A stretch of 64,000 nt of DNA from Paraspadella gotoi (lineage: Eukaryota > Chaetognatha): NCBI GenBank assembly GCA_051294375.1, contig CM119270.1, forward strand, positions 17,109,904 through 17,173,903, in the 5' to 3' direction. Made by a program: the position numbers and the translations under genes. Below the pieces are notes generated by a model, which worked only from the letters and a program-made list of their open reading frames with translations, was not told where the DNA came from and searched no databases. Of this stretch, positions 9,750 to 22,679 are shown one piece after another (the stretch's first letter is position 1; the number at the start of each line of letters is the position of its first letter).

Positions 9750-10620
9750 CCTTTTTACGGATTTCGTTAGCCTCGTTTTGGCTGCGGTTCTTTGGCTTCC
9801 CTTAATTCTTCAAATCCCAAGACACTCGTTTACACTTTGCACAGGCACTCTGTCTCAATCAGGGTTGTCTACGTTTCGTTGATAAGGTGTATATTTTTAA
9901 GACCGTTTGTCTATCTTTTCGGACATCATTTTGCTAATATCTATTTTTTTTATGGTAGTCTGTGTTATGTGTCTCTGCTTGTATTGAAGGTACAAGATTA
10001 CATGTTTTATTTGATGAGAAAGTATGACTTATAATTTTATTTTAGTATAAATAAATAATTGAAAATATTTTGAAATTAATAAAATGAATATATACCATTA
10101 GTTTTAAGATTTTAATATTTAATTTCAAATTTATTGTTTTTCCGTCTGTCCTCTCTGTTTTTATATCAAACGAAATAAAATACATAATACTAATACTGAG
10201 CCAATAATCAAAAAGAAATAGTGAAGGGAATTCGTGAGCGACCTCACTCAGGTAAGTCACAACGAATCGCGAAGCTGCGGTTGAATCAAAAAAGGTGAGA
10301 AGCGTCGAGAGAAGTGATATGCTGCGGGATGCCGTAAGTGATTCCGCGAAATGCTGTCGGATGCCGCCAGATGCCGCCAGATGCGGTGATTCAACGAATT
10401 CGAATCCGAGTCAAAGTTTCATCATCAACTGACACAAAAATGCGAATCATTTCACTTTTTTTTTTCTTTTCGAGATTCCAACGATTTTTTTTTCGATGCC
10501 AAAAGAAAAAATGAAGAAACATCATTTGCAGTGTTAGTTGTATATACGTAATAAGATTAGCTATTTCTTGTCAATTGGCTCGAAATTGAAAAAAAAAACA
10601 AAAAAAAAACTGTCAGGACG
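9750..10620. other. AT-rich DNA, no gene seen
   Basis: No coding pattern. A strong + strand donor motif (CTCAG|GTAAGT) lies at 10,252 and short GATGCCG(CC) direct repeats at 10,320-10,385. I found no exon around the donor. Confidence 0.5.
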
Positions 10621-10719
10621 AGTCACCGTTGATAACGATTAAAACTGATTTGAGATAATACAGACGACGACAACAATGACGACGACGACTGACTGACTGA
10701 CTGACCTCTTTCGTTTGTC

Positions 10720-11049
10720 ATCCTTAGTCTCGGTTTTCCTTTTCGACGCCGACGACGAAGACTGAGGCGCGGGTGACGCCAATGACGCCGCCCCATCGAG
10801 AACGGCGCCGTCGAAAGTAAGTCTAAAAAGCTTCTGTCCCGCGCCGGAAATATGAAGCCCGGAATCGTTCCATCGGAAACCTGCGCCGCGGAAGCGACGA
10901 AAGACGCCGCTTTCGACGTCGTCTTTAGAAACGACGCCGCTTCCATCGCCGCCACGAGAGACGCAATTAAAATCGGCGCGAAAAACATTTCCTTTTATAT
11001 TTGGAGACACGGGGGAAAAAAAATCAATGAAGGTCTTTTTTGGATTCCA

Positions 11050-11083
<34 letters not shown>

Positions 11084-11480
11084 AGAAAATGGAAACAAAA
11101 AAGACGAAGACGAAATCCGCGACTGGAACAAACGAGAGATATTGACGTCCCTCTCCTATTTATCTTCGTCTTCATCGTCGTCGTCGTCGTCATCGTCATC
11201 GTCGTCATTATCGTCGTCTTCGTCGTCATCATCGTCGTCTTCGTTGTCGTCATTGTCGTCGTCGTATAAGATTTTTACAAGGATTTCGGTTTCCGGTCAA
11301 CGACGATGATGATGATGATGATGACGATGACGACAACGACGACAACTAAAAGTAACTAGTGACGACGATGAAGAGACGGATGACCGAATCACGTGACCTA
11401 CAGGTAAGGTCGAGTTCGAATCGACGACGACGGTAAGGACGGCGACGACGACGACGACGACCGTGAAGACGTAATCGGTT
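10720..11480. repeat. GC-rich patch and GAC/CGT trinucleotide repeats
   Basis: Tracts of ACG (11,047-11,082) and TCG/TCA (11,160-11,265) flank a CpG-rich block at 10,730-11,000. That block is open in several frames on both strands, one of them with a signal-like M-F-F-A-P-I-L-I-A-S-L. Frames overlap and no domain is recognisable, so I do not choose one. It may contain an exon or a promoter. Confidence 0.5.
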
Positions 11481-11499
11481 CTTATTTGCTTTGGTTAGA

Positions 11500-12070
11500 A
11501 GTGAATTAGAACGGAGTCTTGAGGGTGCGGTTTCTATTGGGTGAGATTCGTGGTTGGGTGAGTCAATGTATCAGGGACGTTACTGATTTCCGTATGAAAT
11601 TTCAATATTTGAATTCATGTCTTTTCGTAAATTCGTAAATTTGTCATAAGAAATTTCACGAACAAGGATTTTTTGAGATGACTTAACTTGAGTGGGATTG
11701 AAGCCCTGACCACTTCCCATTTCCCATCCATCCGCCATTTTCAATCACACGGAACCAATTGTCCACTCCCCACTCCCCACTGCCCACCCTCTCGTGACCA
11801 CCAACCCCGGGTCGTCCAATCCTCGCTCTCCCGATAATCTCGAATCGAATTCCCAGGCGTCGAAGGTGAAGTGAATTGTTTACACGACGACGACGAAGAC
11901 GACGACGAAGACGACGACGAAGAAGACGACCAATGCCCTCTTCAGAACCAAAGATGAAGAATGGATTTAATGACCATGAGTCCATGACTCTTTAAAGATC
12001 CTATGTGGTCACTGACCAAGAATCCGAGCAAAATATTCCCAGAATTCCCAAACAATGTTATCAAACTCAC
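11500..12070. other. intron-like DNA, no recognised gene
   Basis: A CGA/AAG trinucleotide repeat lies at 11,885-11,930. The - strand frame across it gives poly-Ser followed by unique sequence without family resemblance. If the EGF exons continue 3', this should be intron or the next exon, but no cysteine-rich exon is visible. Confidence 0.4.
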
Positions 12071-12193
12071 CAACGCATCTCCTCCTGTCGTCGCTGAGAC
12101 GAAATCCGGCGCGGCAGCTGCAGCGGTGACTGCCGCGCAGGTTTTCGCAGAATTGATCGCAGCCGCCGTTGCGGTAGCCGCATTCGTCGATGT
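12071..12193 (-). CDS. calcium-binding EGF-like domain exon (intact)
   Basis: The exon lies between acceptor CATCTTTCAG and donor G|GTGAGTTTGA, is 123 nt long and is phase 1 at both ends, the usual phase for EGF modules. It reads DIDECGYRNGGCDQFC, then ENLRGSHRCSC, then RAGFRLSDDRRRCV. All six cysteines are present with EGF_CA spacing, as is the D-I-D-E calcium ligand start. It most resembles EGF_CA repeats of MEGF6, fibrillin or LDL-receptor-type extracellular proteins. The exon at 13.1 kb lies upstream on the same strand. The parent gene is not fixed, but an EMI exon on the same strand at 27.7 kb makes a MEGF6-like gene possible. Confidence 0.85.
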
Positions 12194-12199
12194 CTGAAA

Positions 12200-12995
12200 G
12201 ATGGAGGGCTGAATTAAAAACTCATTTGCATATTGCAGAGTTATGTGCGTTCAAACGCGGAAGCGAATAAGTCATAAAGGTAGTTCAGGTTCTGTAAAGT
12301 AACCCTTAAGATGATAATATGGATTAAGGAGGTAAATGTTTTAAAAAGACTTTGATAATAAAACATTTTTTTTTATAGTAAGCTTAGAATTTTCATTAAT
12401 GTGACACGTATGTTGCCGAGTTACTTATATATAGTATTTCTCAACTAGTTAAAATATTTTTCTTTCGTAACTTTGCTTTAACTTTATCTTCTCCTTTTAC
12501 ATTTGGACTTTAGGTCGTTTATGTCATCACGTTATGTCATTATGTCATTGCGTCCTTTTACGCCATTTCAGCTCCTATATGTTTTGACTATTTTATTGTG
12601 TCATTGTCATTGTCATCGTTCGTATTTTACGTGGAAAAAAATTAACTAATTAACTAATTAGGAATACACGGTTTTACATGGGAGTTTTAATCAGTTTCTT
12701 TCTTTTAACCTTCGATGCATATGTTTTTTATTTCTTTACTCTTATTTCAAACGTCTCCTAAATCCTCAACTTATATACGGGATTACATTACAGTTTATTC
12801 TAGTATAATTTTATATACTTTATAAATTTTATTTTACTTTTTAAATTTTTTAAATTTAAACTTAATTATTTTTTATAATATATTACATCTTGTCAACTAA
12901 GAGTCGTAAATATATAATTTCTTTCGTTGACTCTTGTCTCTTTGATCGCGAAAAGAGATGATCTTTTTTCATCAAGTAACAAAGAAAGTAGAATT
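12200..12995. other. AT-rich intron-like DNA
   Basis: The stretch between the two EGF exons is AT-rich with poly-T and TTAACTAATT motifs. No exon or RNA gene is seen. It is probably an intron. Confidence 0.5.
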
Positions 12996-12997
12996 GA

Positions 12998-13121
12998 CGC
13001 GACAGCAACTGAGTCTGTCCAGAGCGAGCGTGAATCCTGGAGGACATTGGCAATAGAAGGATCCAATGGTGTTGCACAACCATGAAGCGATCGCCATTGT
13101 TTAAGGCGCATTCATTGACGT
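12998..13121 (-). CDS. calcium-binding EGF-like domain exon with internal frameshift
   Basis: The acceptor ATTCATTCCAG is followed in phase 1 by D-V-N-E-C-A-L-N-N-G-D. After about 35 bases the EGF pattern continues in another frame as CNTIGSFYCQCPPGFTLALD and then a final cysteine pair. A base change near 13,080 both breaks the frame and removes one expected cysteine codon. The donor end is also not canonical (CGCG-TCAATT). It is either a damaged exon or, more likely given nearby read-error signs, a functional exon with sequencing errors. It would precede the intact EGF exon at 12.1 kb. Confidence 0.65.
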
Positions 13122-13269
13122 CTGGAATGAATGAATAAATAAATTAATGAATGTTCTATGAAGCAGGAGCAAAGAATAAAGACGTGAAATAATGAATGAA
13201 TGAAATAAGCTAATAACAAAAAAAAGTAAAAGGAAGAAATATATAAAAAATTGATCAGATTTACAAGAA

Positions 13270-13540
13270 ACGAACTGGACGAATGAAAAAATCCCTCGAC
13301 CAACCGTATATGACACGACGGTCCTTGAAATCCAGTGCGGACAATAGACACAGACTATCTTCCTTGCGACGCCGTCGTTTCCGACGAGGACGTCGCCACG
13401 TTCTTCCATCTTCTCCGGTCGTTCCACCCGACCAGGCGTCGTCCGTCCTCGGCGGCGGCCGCGCGATTTTGCGCTTGCGACTGCCCCGACTTGCTGCTGG
13501 CTGCGCTGCTCTTCCAGCCGCGCCACGGAGTGAGTTCCAG
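13270..13540 (-). other. possible exon, weak YWTD-repeat resemblance
   Basis: One - strand frame reads through D-A-W-S-G-G and then S-A-L-D-F-K-D-R-R-V-I-Y-G-W-S, like the LDL-receptor class B pattern (LALDFKDRRVYWSD). Two other frames are also open here, and no clear acceptor and donor pair was found. YWTD propellers often accompany EGF_CA modules, so the position before the EGF exons is suggestive only. Confidence 0.2.
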
Positions 13541-13799
13541 CACGCTCCTTCGCATTCTCTCTATTTAATTTCTCGTGCTTCTCGCTCTCTTCGTCTCTCG
13601 TCTAGTCTCTCGCTCTGCACTCTCTCTCTGCTCCGACTCGTCGTATCCTTCCTCCTTCCTCTGGCCGCTTGTCTTAAGATCTTACCCGAAGTTTCGTATC
13701 TCTGCCAAGGTTTTCTCTCACATCGATTCTGGTATATCCTCAGCGTCGTCAAGTATCTGCCAGACGCAACTGTCTGCTGTCATAAGTCCGAAGGCTGAC

Positions 13800-15845
13800 T
13801 GATGCTCTCGGGGCGCGAAAGTGACGGGAATCCGAGCAGAGTGCAGCCTGATTCGCTTCGTCGTCGTGATCTCCTCTTGTGTCTGTCTTCTACGAGAGTA
13901 TACTTACGTTCCTTGCGGTCGTTCGATTCTAGAATAGAATACAGATCCGTTGGCGATTTCCTCACCTGTCTGTTCTGAGACGTCGGTTTAGTGCGCTTGC
14001 CTCCCGATGCGTCGCAGTCGGCATCTTCTGTACGTATATGATTTCTCCTTTGATTAATGCGTTCTCATACTGCGGATATTCACCGACTGTCTCTCGCCGA
14101 TATACGATATATCGCATACTCCGTGAGTCTCTTAGTTCCAGTCCATTTGACCGGGTGAGTTGTGCTTATTTCATAATCATCTTTTGCGATTTTAGTTCTT
14201 CTCGTGAATTACGACACGAAGGTTTCGAGATTTCCGAGTATCAATTAATCACGTTCAACAGAACCATATCAATCATAAATCCTTATGTGCTGCACCGTCT
14301 AAAGTGTGTGGTCGCTGCCAAATCAGTGATCTTTATATCGCTTTCTGTTTTATGCACTGTTAACCACTCCTCTGGATGTATAGCATTTTTATCGGAGAGT
14401 GGGACACGTACGTGCGAGTTTTGTGTGATGTGACTCACGTATATGCTGAGCGTTACCGGGTTGAGACTGCGCTATACGAATCTGTGGAGCCAATAGATGC
14501 CGAATCTAGCCGCGGAATCCGGTGTGGAGCTGATCGACCGACCGAAAACGTAGTGGATTAACCGGCACTGCGGTATCAGTTTGTCGTGGCGTACTGATTA
14601 CGTAACCTGACGTGCCGACGAATCTGAAAATATGATTCGCGCGAGTTCTGAAGTTCTCAGCGTGTACCTGCTCCAGAACTGATCCAATTCGGGGTTGACG
14701 TACGATAAAAGTGAACTAGACTATGATTTATCGTTGGGGTCAGATAGACTGTCTGTGACTGCAGCAATCGATTGTGTTACAAAAAGTACTGTCATTGACT
14801 CACACAGTTAAATAAACGCTCATTTTGACGATACCCATGTTGAGATGTTACATGAACTCGGATCGACCCGATCATTGGCAGTGAACTTGCACGACGAGAA
14901 ACGTACTCGAGTCGTGGTTGGAGTGTTGATGAAATGTGATGAGAAGGCTGACAAGAAGTAGTCTTCTGGCTAGGAGCGACTTCCAAGATGATGTCCCACA
15001 TACTCGGGACGTCGGTGATGACTGTGCGTCATAGCAGGAAATGACTACTTCCGTTGATGAGCAGTAGCGCCGCGATAACTGAGGATTGAATAAAGTAAGA
15101 CCCAGAAGAATGACGTGACTCAGTGTAAGTGATGAAGTGATGACAGAGGAGCATGATAGATGAGAAAGAAATAAATAGTTATATTGAGATTAGGCTATTA
15201 TAATTGAATGACTATAATGAATGATTGACTTACCCACGTGGAAATCAATATTGTTATACGTTCTTTCGAGTAGTATAAAAAAATCGAGTTTGTTAGAGAT
15301 TCAATGATCGGGCATTTTGTACTCTAATCAACATAACTTATTTCATTCAAATAACACAAATACTAAGTATAACAGGACCAACAACTCTGAAAAATCTCTA
15401 TTTTTTGTACATAATTTAAGTTTTGTATAAAACGATACTAACAGTCTAAGTTGCAGATATGTCTGGCAAGATATAGACATGTGCTCTCGACTATACCTGA
15501 TTTACACATCTCATCTCGACGGATGTTAAAGACCGTACACTTGTAGGCTCCACTCTCTCACCTCTTTACCGATACCTTTTGCGACGACGACGACCAGTAG
15601 CAACGATAATTCAGGCTCTCTCGGATCTTGCGAACTCTGCATACGCTGGCCAGTATGATAAATTGAGATATAGTTACAATAAGGAGTAAATGAAAAGAAA
15701 AGATGTCATGTGATAGAGAAGAGATCCGAGAAATAGCAGATATGTGAAGTATTAAAATGCAGAGAGTGTTGAGGAAGAAATATATATAGATGAAAAGAGT
15801 AATATAGGAAATAATGATAGATCTCATCGGTATATATATCTCTGT
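13800..15845. other. unassigned intermediate-GC DNA
   Basis: Short ORFs only. The stretch 14,400-14,790 is CpG-rich and partly open, for example L-T-Y-D-K-S-E-L-D-Y-D near 14,700, but no domain, terminal repeat or primer-binding site was recognised. It could be an old retroelement fragment. A 100-N gap follows. Confidence 0.3.
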
Positions 15846-15945
15846 NNNNNNNNNNNNNNNNNNNNNNNNNNNNNNNNNNNNNNNNNNNNNNNNNNNNNNN
15901 NNNNNNNNNNNNNNNNNNNNNNNNNNNNNNNNNNNNNNNNNNNNN
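15846..15945. other. assembly gap, 100 N
   Basis: A standard-length scaffold gap of unknown true size. Unlike the 25-N gaps its flanks do not repeat each other. Confidence 0.95.
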
Positions 15946-18730
15946 TATTCATACTGTTATAATACCGGATAAAAAAAGAAAAAAAATACCATAGATTCAG
16001 TATAATTATGATTCAAAACCAGGAGCAAGTAGCCTGTGATATCTACGCGGTCGGCGCGGGGTATCTTCTCTATCAACCCATCCTGGTGTAGGAGAGGCTG
16101 CGGGACGACCCAGTGACCACTAGTCTTCCCTTGCACCCCTTGTCACTGGACCATGTTTAGTCCTTAAGGTTCAATCCGTCACATTTTACTAAACACAGAA
16201 TAACACTGGGTATACTCCAGTTAAATTTTTAAAAGGATTTGTAACTTTCTCGGGCCCTTGTCCTCATCCAGCGGATGAATGAGATGATTTAGGCCCTACT
16301 CAGCTCCCCATTCAGACGTAAGGCTGAGGACGGACAGCCACTGAGCGCAAGCTTTTACAGTCTTGCTGCTCTCCACATCAATATAACAAAATTTCAAACC
16401 TCCAATCTTATTCTAACATATCCAATTCTATGATTATAGTTAAAAGGAGTTATAATTTATGTCGAGAGATTTAGTTATTAGAGTACATGTGATAAGATGA
16501 AATTAGCATGGCCGTATAAATGATTTTCACGTAAAACCTATCCGACTAGCGGTTTAATCATGGTATCTATTATTCGCATTCGTGGAAAAAAAATTATCAC
16601 GAGAATTAATTTTATAACCCCAAACTCCTCAATATCCTTCAACTACTCGATTAAACCACTTCGTCGGGGAGTCCGGATCCAGTACAATTTTCTCTATATA
16701 TCCATGTTCTCTATAATCTTAATTTCCCACCCGATTACAACGAACCCACACATAAAAATCGCTGAGATTTTGAGGAAACTTTAAAAGAGAATCGAATCTG
16801 GGTTCCATTCTTTCTCCGTCCCGTTCTCACTCTTCAGACGTCGTCGTCAAACTAAGAAGATGCGACCGATGTTCTCGAAGATCCCGTCGCAGGACGAATG
16901 GTTGACGTCGTCGGGGTTATACGTTCTATCTCGTACAATTCTAATGTTGTCACTAAGCCAGAGAAGTCGGTGACGTTACTCGCGACGAAGTCATGCGAAC
17001 CAGGTAGCTTCCAACAAATATGACCCCTACTGATCGGAGGATGGGCGTCCGGTTTGGGTGGGATGGTAACGGGTGAAGATATGGTTCTTAATTCGCAATG
17101 CGCTCACTGCGCGAAACCACTCTCTACCATCACGAGGTATTTAGGTAAGCTTTTCTCTCATTAGGCTGAAAGCAGTGAGGGACGTGGAGACGGTTTGAGC
17201 AATTGATATGGTGGAACTATATATTACGAACCGCAAATAGAGATAGGTGTATACGATTATTAGCACTCTAATTTAGATCCAAATACGTCTTATCTGAATA
17301 AATAAGTGAAACGAGGACTCTATGAAGGTTAAGAACCATCTTCCTCATATAAAATTATATGGTTTGAGCTTCTTTATTGCATTAATCTGTTTGACTACAC
17401 CTCCTGCGTTCAGAAAGCTCCACCACTATTTAAATTAACTAAAACAGGAAAAAAAATGCAAGCATATAGATCAATAACTATATGACGAGTGACACCTGTG
17501 ATTCTGAATTTTCCGTAAAACAAAGCCGCTGTTTTAGTATTTGTTATACCGATTCTTTACTTTTTCGAGTAAATGCGGGATTTACATACTAATCCAGCCT
17601 GTGTAATCGCGCGAGCGAATCAAAGGCAAAAATAAAAACTCAATTTCGCCGAGAGAGATACGCGCTAGAGTACGAAGACAATTCAAAATAAAAATGACTA
17701 CCGTTGAGATTAACAAAAAGTTTTGCAAGTATATTCTCTCTGTTTTTTCAAATCGAAGGATAATTTTTGATTCGCGTGGAAACCTTTAAAAACCCATTTA
17801 TCACACCAATCGGAGCATCTTTGGAATGTAGCTTCACCCTATAAGACTTTATGCTCGAGTCACGACGAAGTCAATTAAAGGAATTAAAAAAGTTTTTTTC
17901 TCTTTCTTTTCCTTTTCTTTTGTAATTCGTTTTTTAAGACAAAACCGGATCTTCAAAGAAATTCCTATGAGCGTACAAAGAGTTCTTGCATGCACGACTG
18001 TCACGTTCCTTGACCTTACACTTTCGCATGATTGCACCAACACAACTCTCCCTGATACACAAATAAAATTTCTTCGCAGGATGCAGGATGAAGGAGAGTA
18101 CCACAATCACGGCCCACTGGGTCCAACCTCATTGAAGGGGAGTGAATGAAACTGCCGCTACACTTTATGATGATTACAATATAGTGAGAGTCTGATACAT
18201 ATATTATTCTTTGATGTGATTTATGTCCATTTAAGACGTGTCATTTCTCTCCACCTGACGGGACTCATGTTCTCTATATTCAGACTAACATTACATATCA
18301 GCTCAAGTAATTACGACGGAGATGGACGTCCCTTGTGCCTGTCCTGTCCTGGCCTTACAAAAACCGGAAGGGCCAAGAATAGCTAATTTATGTATTATTG
18401 ACCTGTGGTAATCACGTTTACCATTATATTCACTGATAGTATATATTGTTATTTCATTATAATGTACTTATATACTTCACTAATAAATTTATATATTTGA
18501 GATAATCACACTTTATTGAGTCCACTTATCTCACCACAACCTACTTCGATGCTGACAGTATGTGTGAGCTTTTATTTTGAGTGGGCTAAATGGTAGTCTT
18601 CGTACTGGCTGACGGTTACGCAAAATATCAATTGACCCGTTGAAGGCGTCTCGCGTCATAGAAATTAATAAGAAAAATCATCACCTTGAAAGAGAAATGT
18701 AGAGCGGAAACACAGGGAACCGGAAGAATA
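15946..18730. other. unassigned DNA, no gene recognised
   Basis: No ORF over about 85 codons. The stretch 16,020-16,380 is richer in GC and looks like a dispersed-element fragment, but no second copy was found here. The - strand ORF at 17,849-18,106 has no family resemblance. Confidence 0.35.
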
Positions 18731-18829
18731 CTTGAGTTGGTATTCAAACTTCGATGGCGGTTGTATCTACGATTATAAATCTAGAAACACGGCGGAGGCG
18801 GAGTTTTCTTCCAAAACGAAACGGAAAGC

Positions 18830-19200
18830 CAGGGTCAGCACCAGACGGAGACGGTACGGAGCGGACGGACCGGTCAGCGGACCTGCACGTGCAACGGACG
18901 GACGGACGAGACGGAGGACGGTACGGGATCAAACGGACGGAATTCCATTCGGACGGACGGAACGGCGGAACTCGAGCGCGGCAGACAGACGGACAGAGTC
19001 TCATCTCGTTCCTCGGTTGGCCACACTCGGGATTTTGCGAGATGGTTTTTGGACTTGGATTTCTTCATCGAATGATGTCTTAGCTCACTCTTTTTTGTGT
19101 TGTTGGGCGGAACTATTATAGTAATCTCTATAATTTCGCATGTTCTGACATGATAATAGTGCCGCAGTTCTGTTCGTAGTACCGCAGCCGAACCATAAAG
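18830..19200. repeat. degenerate CGGA-rich element with TGTTCTGACATGATA tail
   Basis: GGACGGAC-type repeats at 18,860-18,965 are followed at 19,138-19,165 by CATGTTCTGACATGATAATA and GTGCCGC. The same order occurs at 34,205-34,360 and, inverted, at 42,935-43,080. The three loci share an interspersed element; this copy is the most decayed. The overlapping Arg/Asp-rich ORFs are repeat shadows. Confidence 0.5.
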
Positions 19201-19209
19201 AGATTCGCA

Positions 19210-22200
19210 CAATCTATTATTAAAAGATCTGCTCGGGATGTGACTATTCGAGGCCACAGGGAAGTTTTTGGCCAACTTAAACTTTAAGAGCAAAAAGATC
19301 TGGCAACAACTCCTTCAAAACGAAAAAATTCCGTAAGCAAGAAAGTCAGAGGAGTATAATATAAAGAGTGAACGATCTTTATTCAAAATGTAAGATAAGT
19401 TATAAGCAGAGTACGGGATCAGGCACGTGGATTCAATGAGACGATGTATATGCCACGACTTAAAAGACAAGACGGTGAGAGCGAAGTGTCGCGGGAATAG
19501 GCCAAACTCATATCAAAAAGACGCAGGAAGCGAGTGTTGTTCTTGAATAACAAAAAATAGCCGATATAGGACAGCCGCGCCAAACACAGGTCAGGACTTG
19601 GAAACTGCGTGCAAACCAATGAATCAAAATTCCTCAAACTCGTCATGTGAGCGTGAGCCTAATACATCCGACGGATCGCCGGTCAAGAGCTACTCTCTTG
19701 TAATAAAAAGTTGAATAATTTTTATATTAGCATTAAGCATCAATGATAAACTTTGTAACATAAATAAAATTATAATATATTAAAAACATTTAATCATATT
19801 ACACTCGTGTATAAAAGTATATAATTCTGGAATTTTTTTATCGAGAGAGTATTATATTTGTGTTGTATTGCACGAAACGTGTGAGATGAAATATAAATAT
19901 GAACATATGTTATATTCATTAAGTGACGGCATTGAGCTGCATGGCAACAGTCATTCGTTTTCCTCCACGAACCCCTAAGCTCGTGTGGTTCTTGACTGAT
20001 CCGGAAGCATTCAGGGACTGCTTATAATGAACGGTTCTGTCACTTAACCACCCATTATTAATAATTACTTCCGTCGTGTTTGCACATTTTCTTTAATGTT
20101 TGAACTATCTCCCAAGTTTAACATAAACTCAAAATTAATTAAGAGCTTACACGCGACAAGATTTTTTTTTTATGCTTTTCATATAAAAGAAAGATATCCA
20201 AGAAATAATAATCTCTACAGTATTCCTTGCACCTTTAATTTTAAAAACACTCGGAACAAATGAAATAAACAAAAAAATTAAGACGAACAATCGTATTGGC
20301 TTCGAAATAAAAAGCAGGAATTGTTAAAAAAAAAATCAAAAAATGAAATGCAGTTTAATTAATGAATAGAGAACGTCGAAAAGTTTAAATATGAAATGAA
20401 AAAAAACATCCTATACCAAGATTTGATAAAATGTGGAATTAGTTCCTTTAAGGAAGGTGGAAATCAAGGGAGAACTGCGTTTGCCGGCGATCTCGCGGGG
20501 ATCGGGGATTGCGGGGATGGTAGCCCCGTTACACAACTTTTTCAAGATACATCTTTATGGGAGAATGAAATGGAAAACAATCTTAATGAAAATCGTTGTA
20601 AGTACAGCTCCTGTGCAAAAAAAAAAAAGGGAACAACGAACCCAAAAAAACATTATAAATAAATCAAGTTAGATTCCTTTAAAATTAAAAATATTATAAT
20701 TTATAAATATTCATGGAAGGAACTATTGTTTAATTTTGGTTAATCACGTGGCTTATCCGTGAAGGCAGAGATTTTTTAAAAAGTAACTACTAGGTTATTC
20801 CAATTACTCATTTAAGTACTCCAAACAGGATGATCTTCAGAAGCAGAAGAAAATTTAATTATTCCTTAAAAACTCATGTCTATAAGAGTGCTGTAGACTT
20901 TTGAATGACTTTCCTGTCCGATTTTAAATTTTAAGTTAAGCACAACATGGAGTTCCTTTTTTAAAAAGTCCTGATAATTTCTCATTAAGTACCATAATTT
21001 TTAAAAGCATAAATACTAGATCCCTATAAAATTAAGGCTAAAAAACGAATCTTTCAGTTTTTGGCAGATTTTAAAATATTTCCTTTTCCTATTTGTAAAT
21101 GACTAAACCATTGCACGAAATGTCTTTTGAACCAATAATAGCTCTTGGAATGCTTTCCGGCAAACTATTTCTTTTTAACTTCATTCTTAAAGGGATTTCC
21201 ATTATCAAAAATCTAACATATCATAATAATTTACTTTTTACTAATATATTGTTTCAAAACCGTCAGCATTATACACCTTAAGTTTGAAGAGGGGTCCTAT
21301 TTTTAATTGGCAAGGACTGTAAAGGACAAAATACGAACGATAAAATTTGCCAGATGAAAGTTTGCGACCTCTAGGGCAAAAAATATAATTAGAGACGAAA
21401 AAAAACGAATGACAAAAGAGCATGGCATATTAGAAAAGGGAATATGGATTACGTTGAATGAGAGCAAAAGTAGAACTTTATTTTACTCAACCAAATGTAT
21501 AAATTTATAGTACAAAGTGTCATCCCGAGATGGACGAATTATTTTTTTTTTCTAATAACGACGACCGCCTCGTCGTTAAAACAAAAAGAACGAACTGTAC
21601 CAATATTCATACCGAAAGAAAATGTATAAAGTTATTGAAAATTTTGTTTTGAAAGGGAGAAGTCATGTATATATATTGTTTTGAGCAACAATAATTTACG
21701 TTCTCAAATTTGGGGGTTGTGCCTGGAATATTTTCATTTTTTATGGGTAAAAATTATTTGAACGCAACATTAAGATGTTTCTCAATAGGGATGGTCAATT
21801 TTTAAAAGAGAAAGTGTTCACTATGTGTGGCAACAAGAAGGGCGACCGCCACGTTTGCACGGCGGCCACTAATACCAAGAAGGCAGACACACACAGTTGC
21901 CAATCAGAGGACGTTTATTAAAAGTGGCTACACGTTGAGATGATTAATCTCTTGAACGCGCGTTTCGGGTGCCTAGAAGAGAGAGAGAGAGAGAGAAGAG
22001 AAGAGAGAGAGAAAGAGAGAGAAGAGAGAGAGAGAGAGAGAGGGGGCTTGGATAAGAACTCAAAAAGTGAATGTTTAGTCTCCGAGGGTGGGGGGGGGGG
22101 GCGAAATAGTTTTTGGGAAAGGTAAGGGTTAACGAGAATTGGATTAAGGGGGAGAATGTATATGTGAAAAGTAAGGTTCTAAATTTTCAGAACGAAAAGG

Positions 22201-22480
22201 GTACTTCAAGGAATTTTTAAATGCAGAGAATGGTAAAGTCATGGTCACTTATCATAAGGTCAGGATTTAATGATATTAAGGTTAGAGTGGTGAGCCATGT
22301 AAAGAATTGAAAAAAGTAATCAGGGTAAGGACGGGCTAAAAAAAAAAATCTCAGACGCAATAAATATTCTTTTTACGAAAATCGATAACTAATTTTTTTT
22401 GTCGCTTCGGATTTGCGTTTTTTCTGAGTGAATATCGTGACTGACATCGCGCCTGTTTTCTGTTTATGGCCTTTTTTTTT
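19210..22480. other. AT-rich intergenic or intronic DNA
   Basis: No supported gene. It contains the TTAA-flanked short element at 19,917-20,051 and a GA tract at 21,975-22,042. Homopolymers are common. The ORFs at 20,396-20,672 and 21,940-22,125 are low-complexity. Confidence 0.4.
19917..20051. mobile_element. possible TTAA-flanked mini-element
   Basis: TTAAGTGAC at 19,919-19,927 is the inverse of GTCACTTAA at 20,039-20,047, enclosing about 110 bases with internal stems (CCACGA/TCGTGTGG). A TTAA target duplicated at both ends is the piggyBac-type signature, but the terminal repeat is only 5-7 bp, so this may be chance. Confidence 0.25.
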
Positions 22481-22490
22481 TTTTTCCCCT

Positions 22491-22638
22491 TCATGCGCTT
22501 CGACGATGCTCGCATCTGACTTCGAGATGGCGCTGCAGGTCTTTCATGATCCTTCCAGATTCGCCATCTCTTGGGACAATTCTTCGTGGAGACGGATTTT
22601 TTGATGGATTTGCTACTGGAACGAAACGGACAGGACTC
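22491..22638 (-). CDS. putative terminal exon, unrecognised product
   Basis: A C-rich tract and acceptor CGCAG are followed by an open frame (S-P-V-R-F-V-P-V-A-N-P-S-K-N) ending in ...C-E-H-R-R-S-A and a stop. Composition is protein-like and basic, but no domain is recognised and it could be a chance ORF. Confidence 0.25.
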
Positions 22639-22679
22639 CTGCGGGGGGGGGGGGGTAAGAGGGGGGGAAAATCAATCAA

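Noticed and set aside
10639-11253. 204-codon minus-strand ORF
   Set aside because: Half is translated trinucleotide repeat (poly-Thr, poly-Arg), and competing frames are equally open on both strands.
13800-15845. LTR retrotransposon
   Set aside because: No paired long terminal repeats, primer-binding site or gag/pol motifs could be found.
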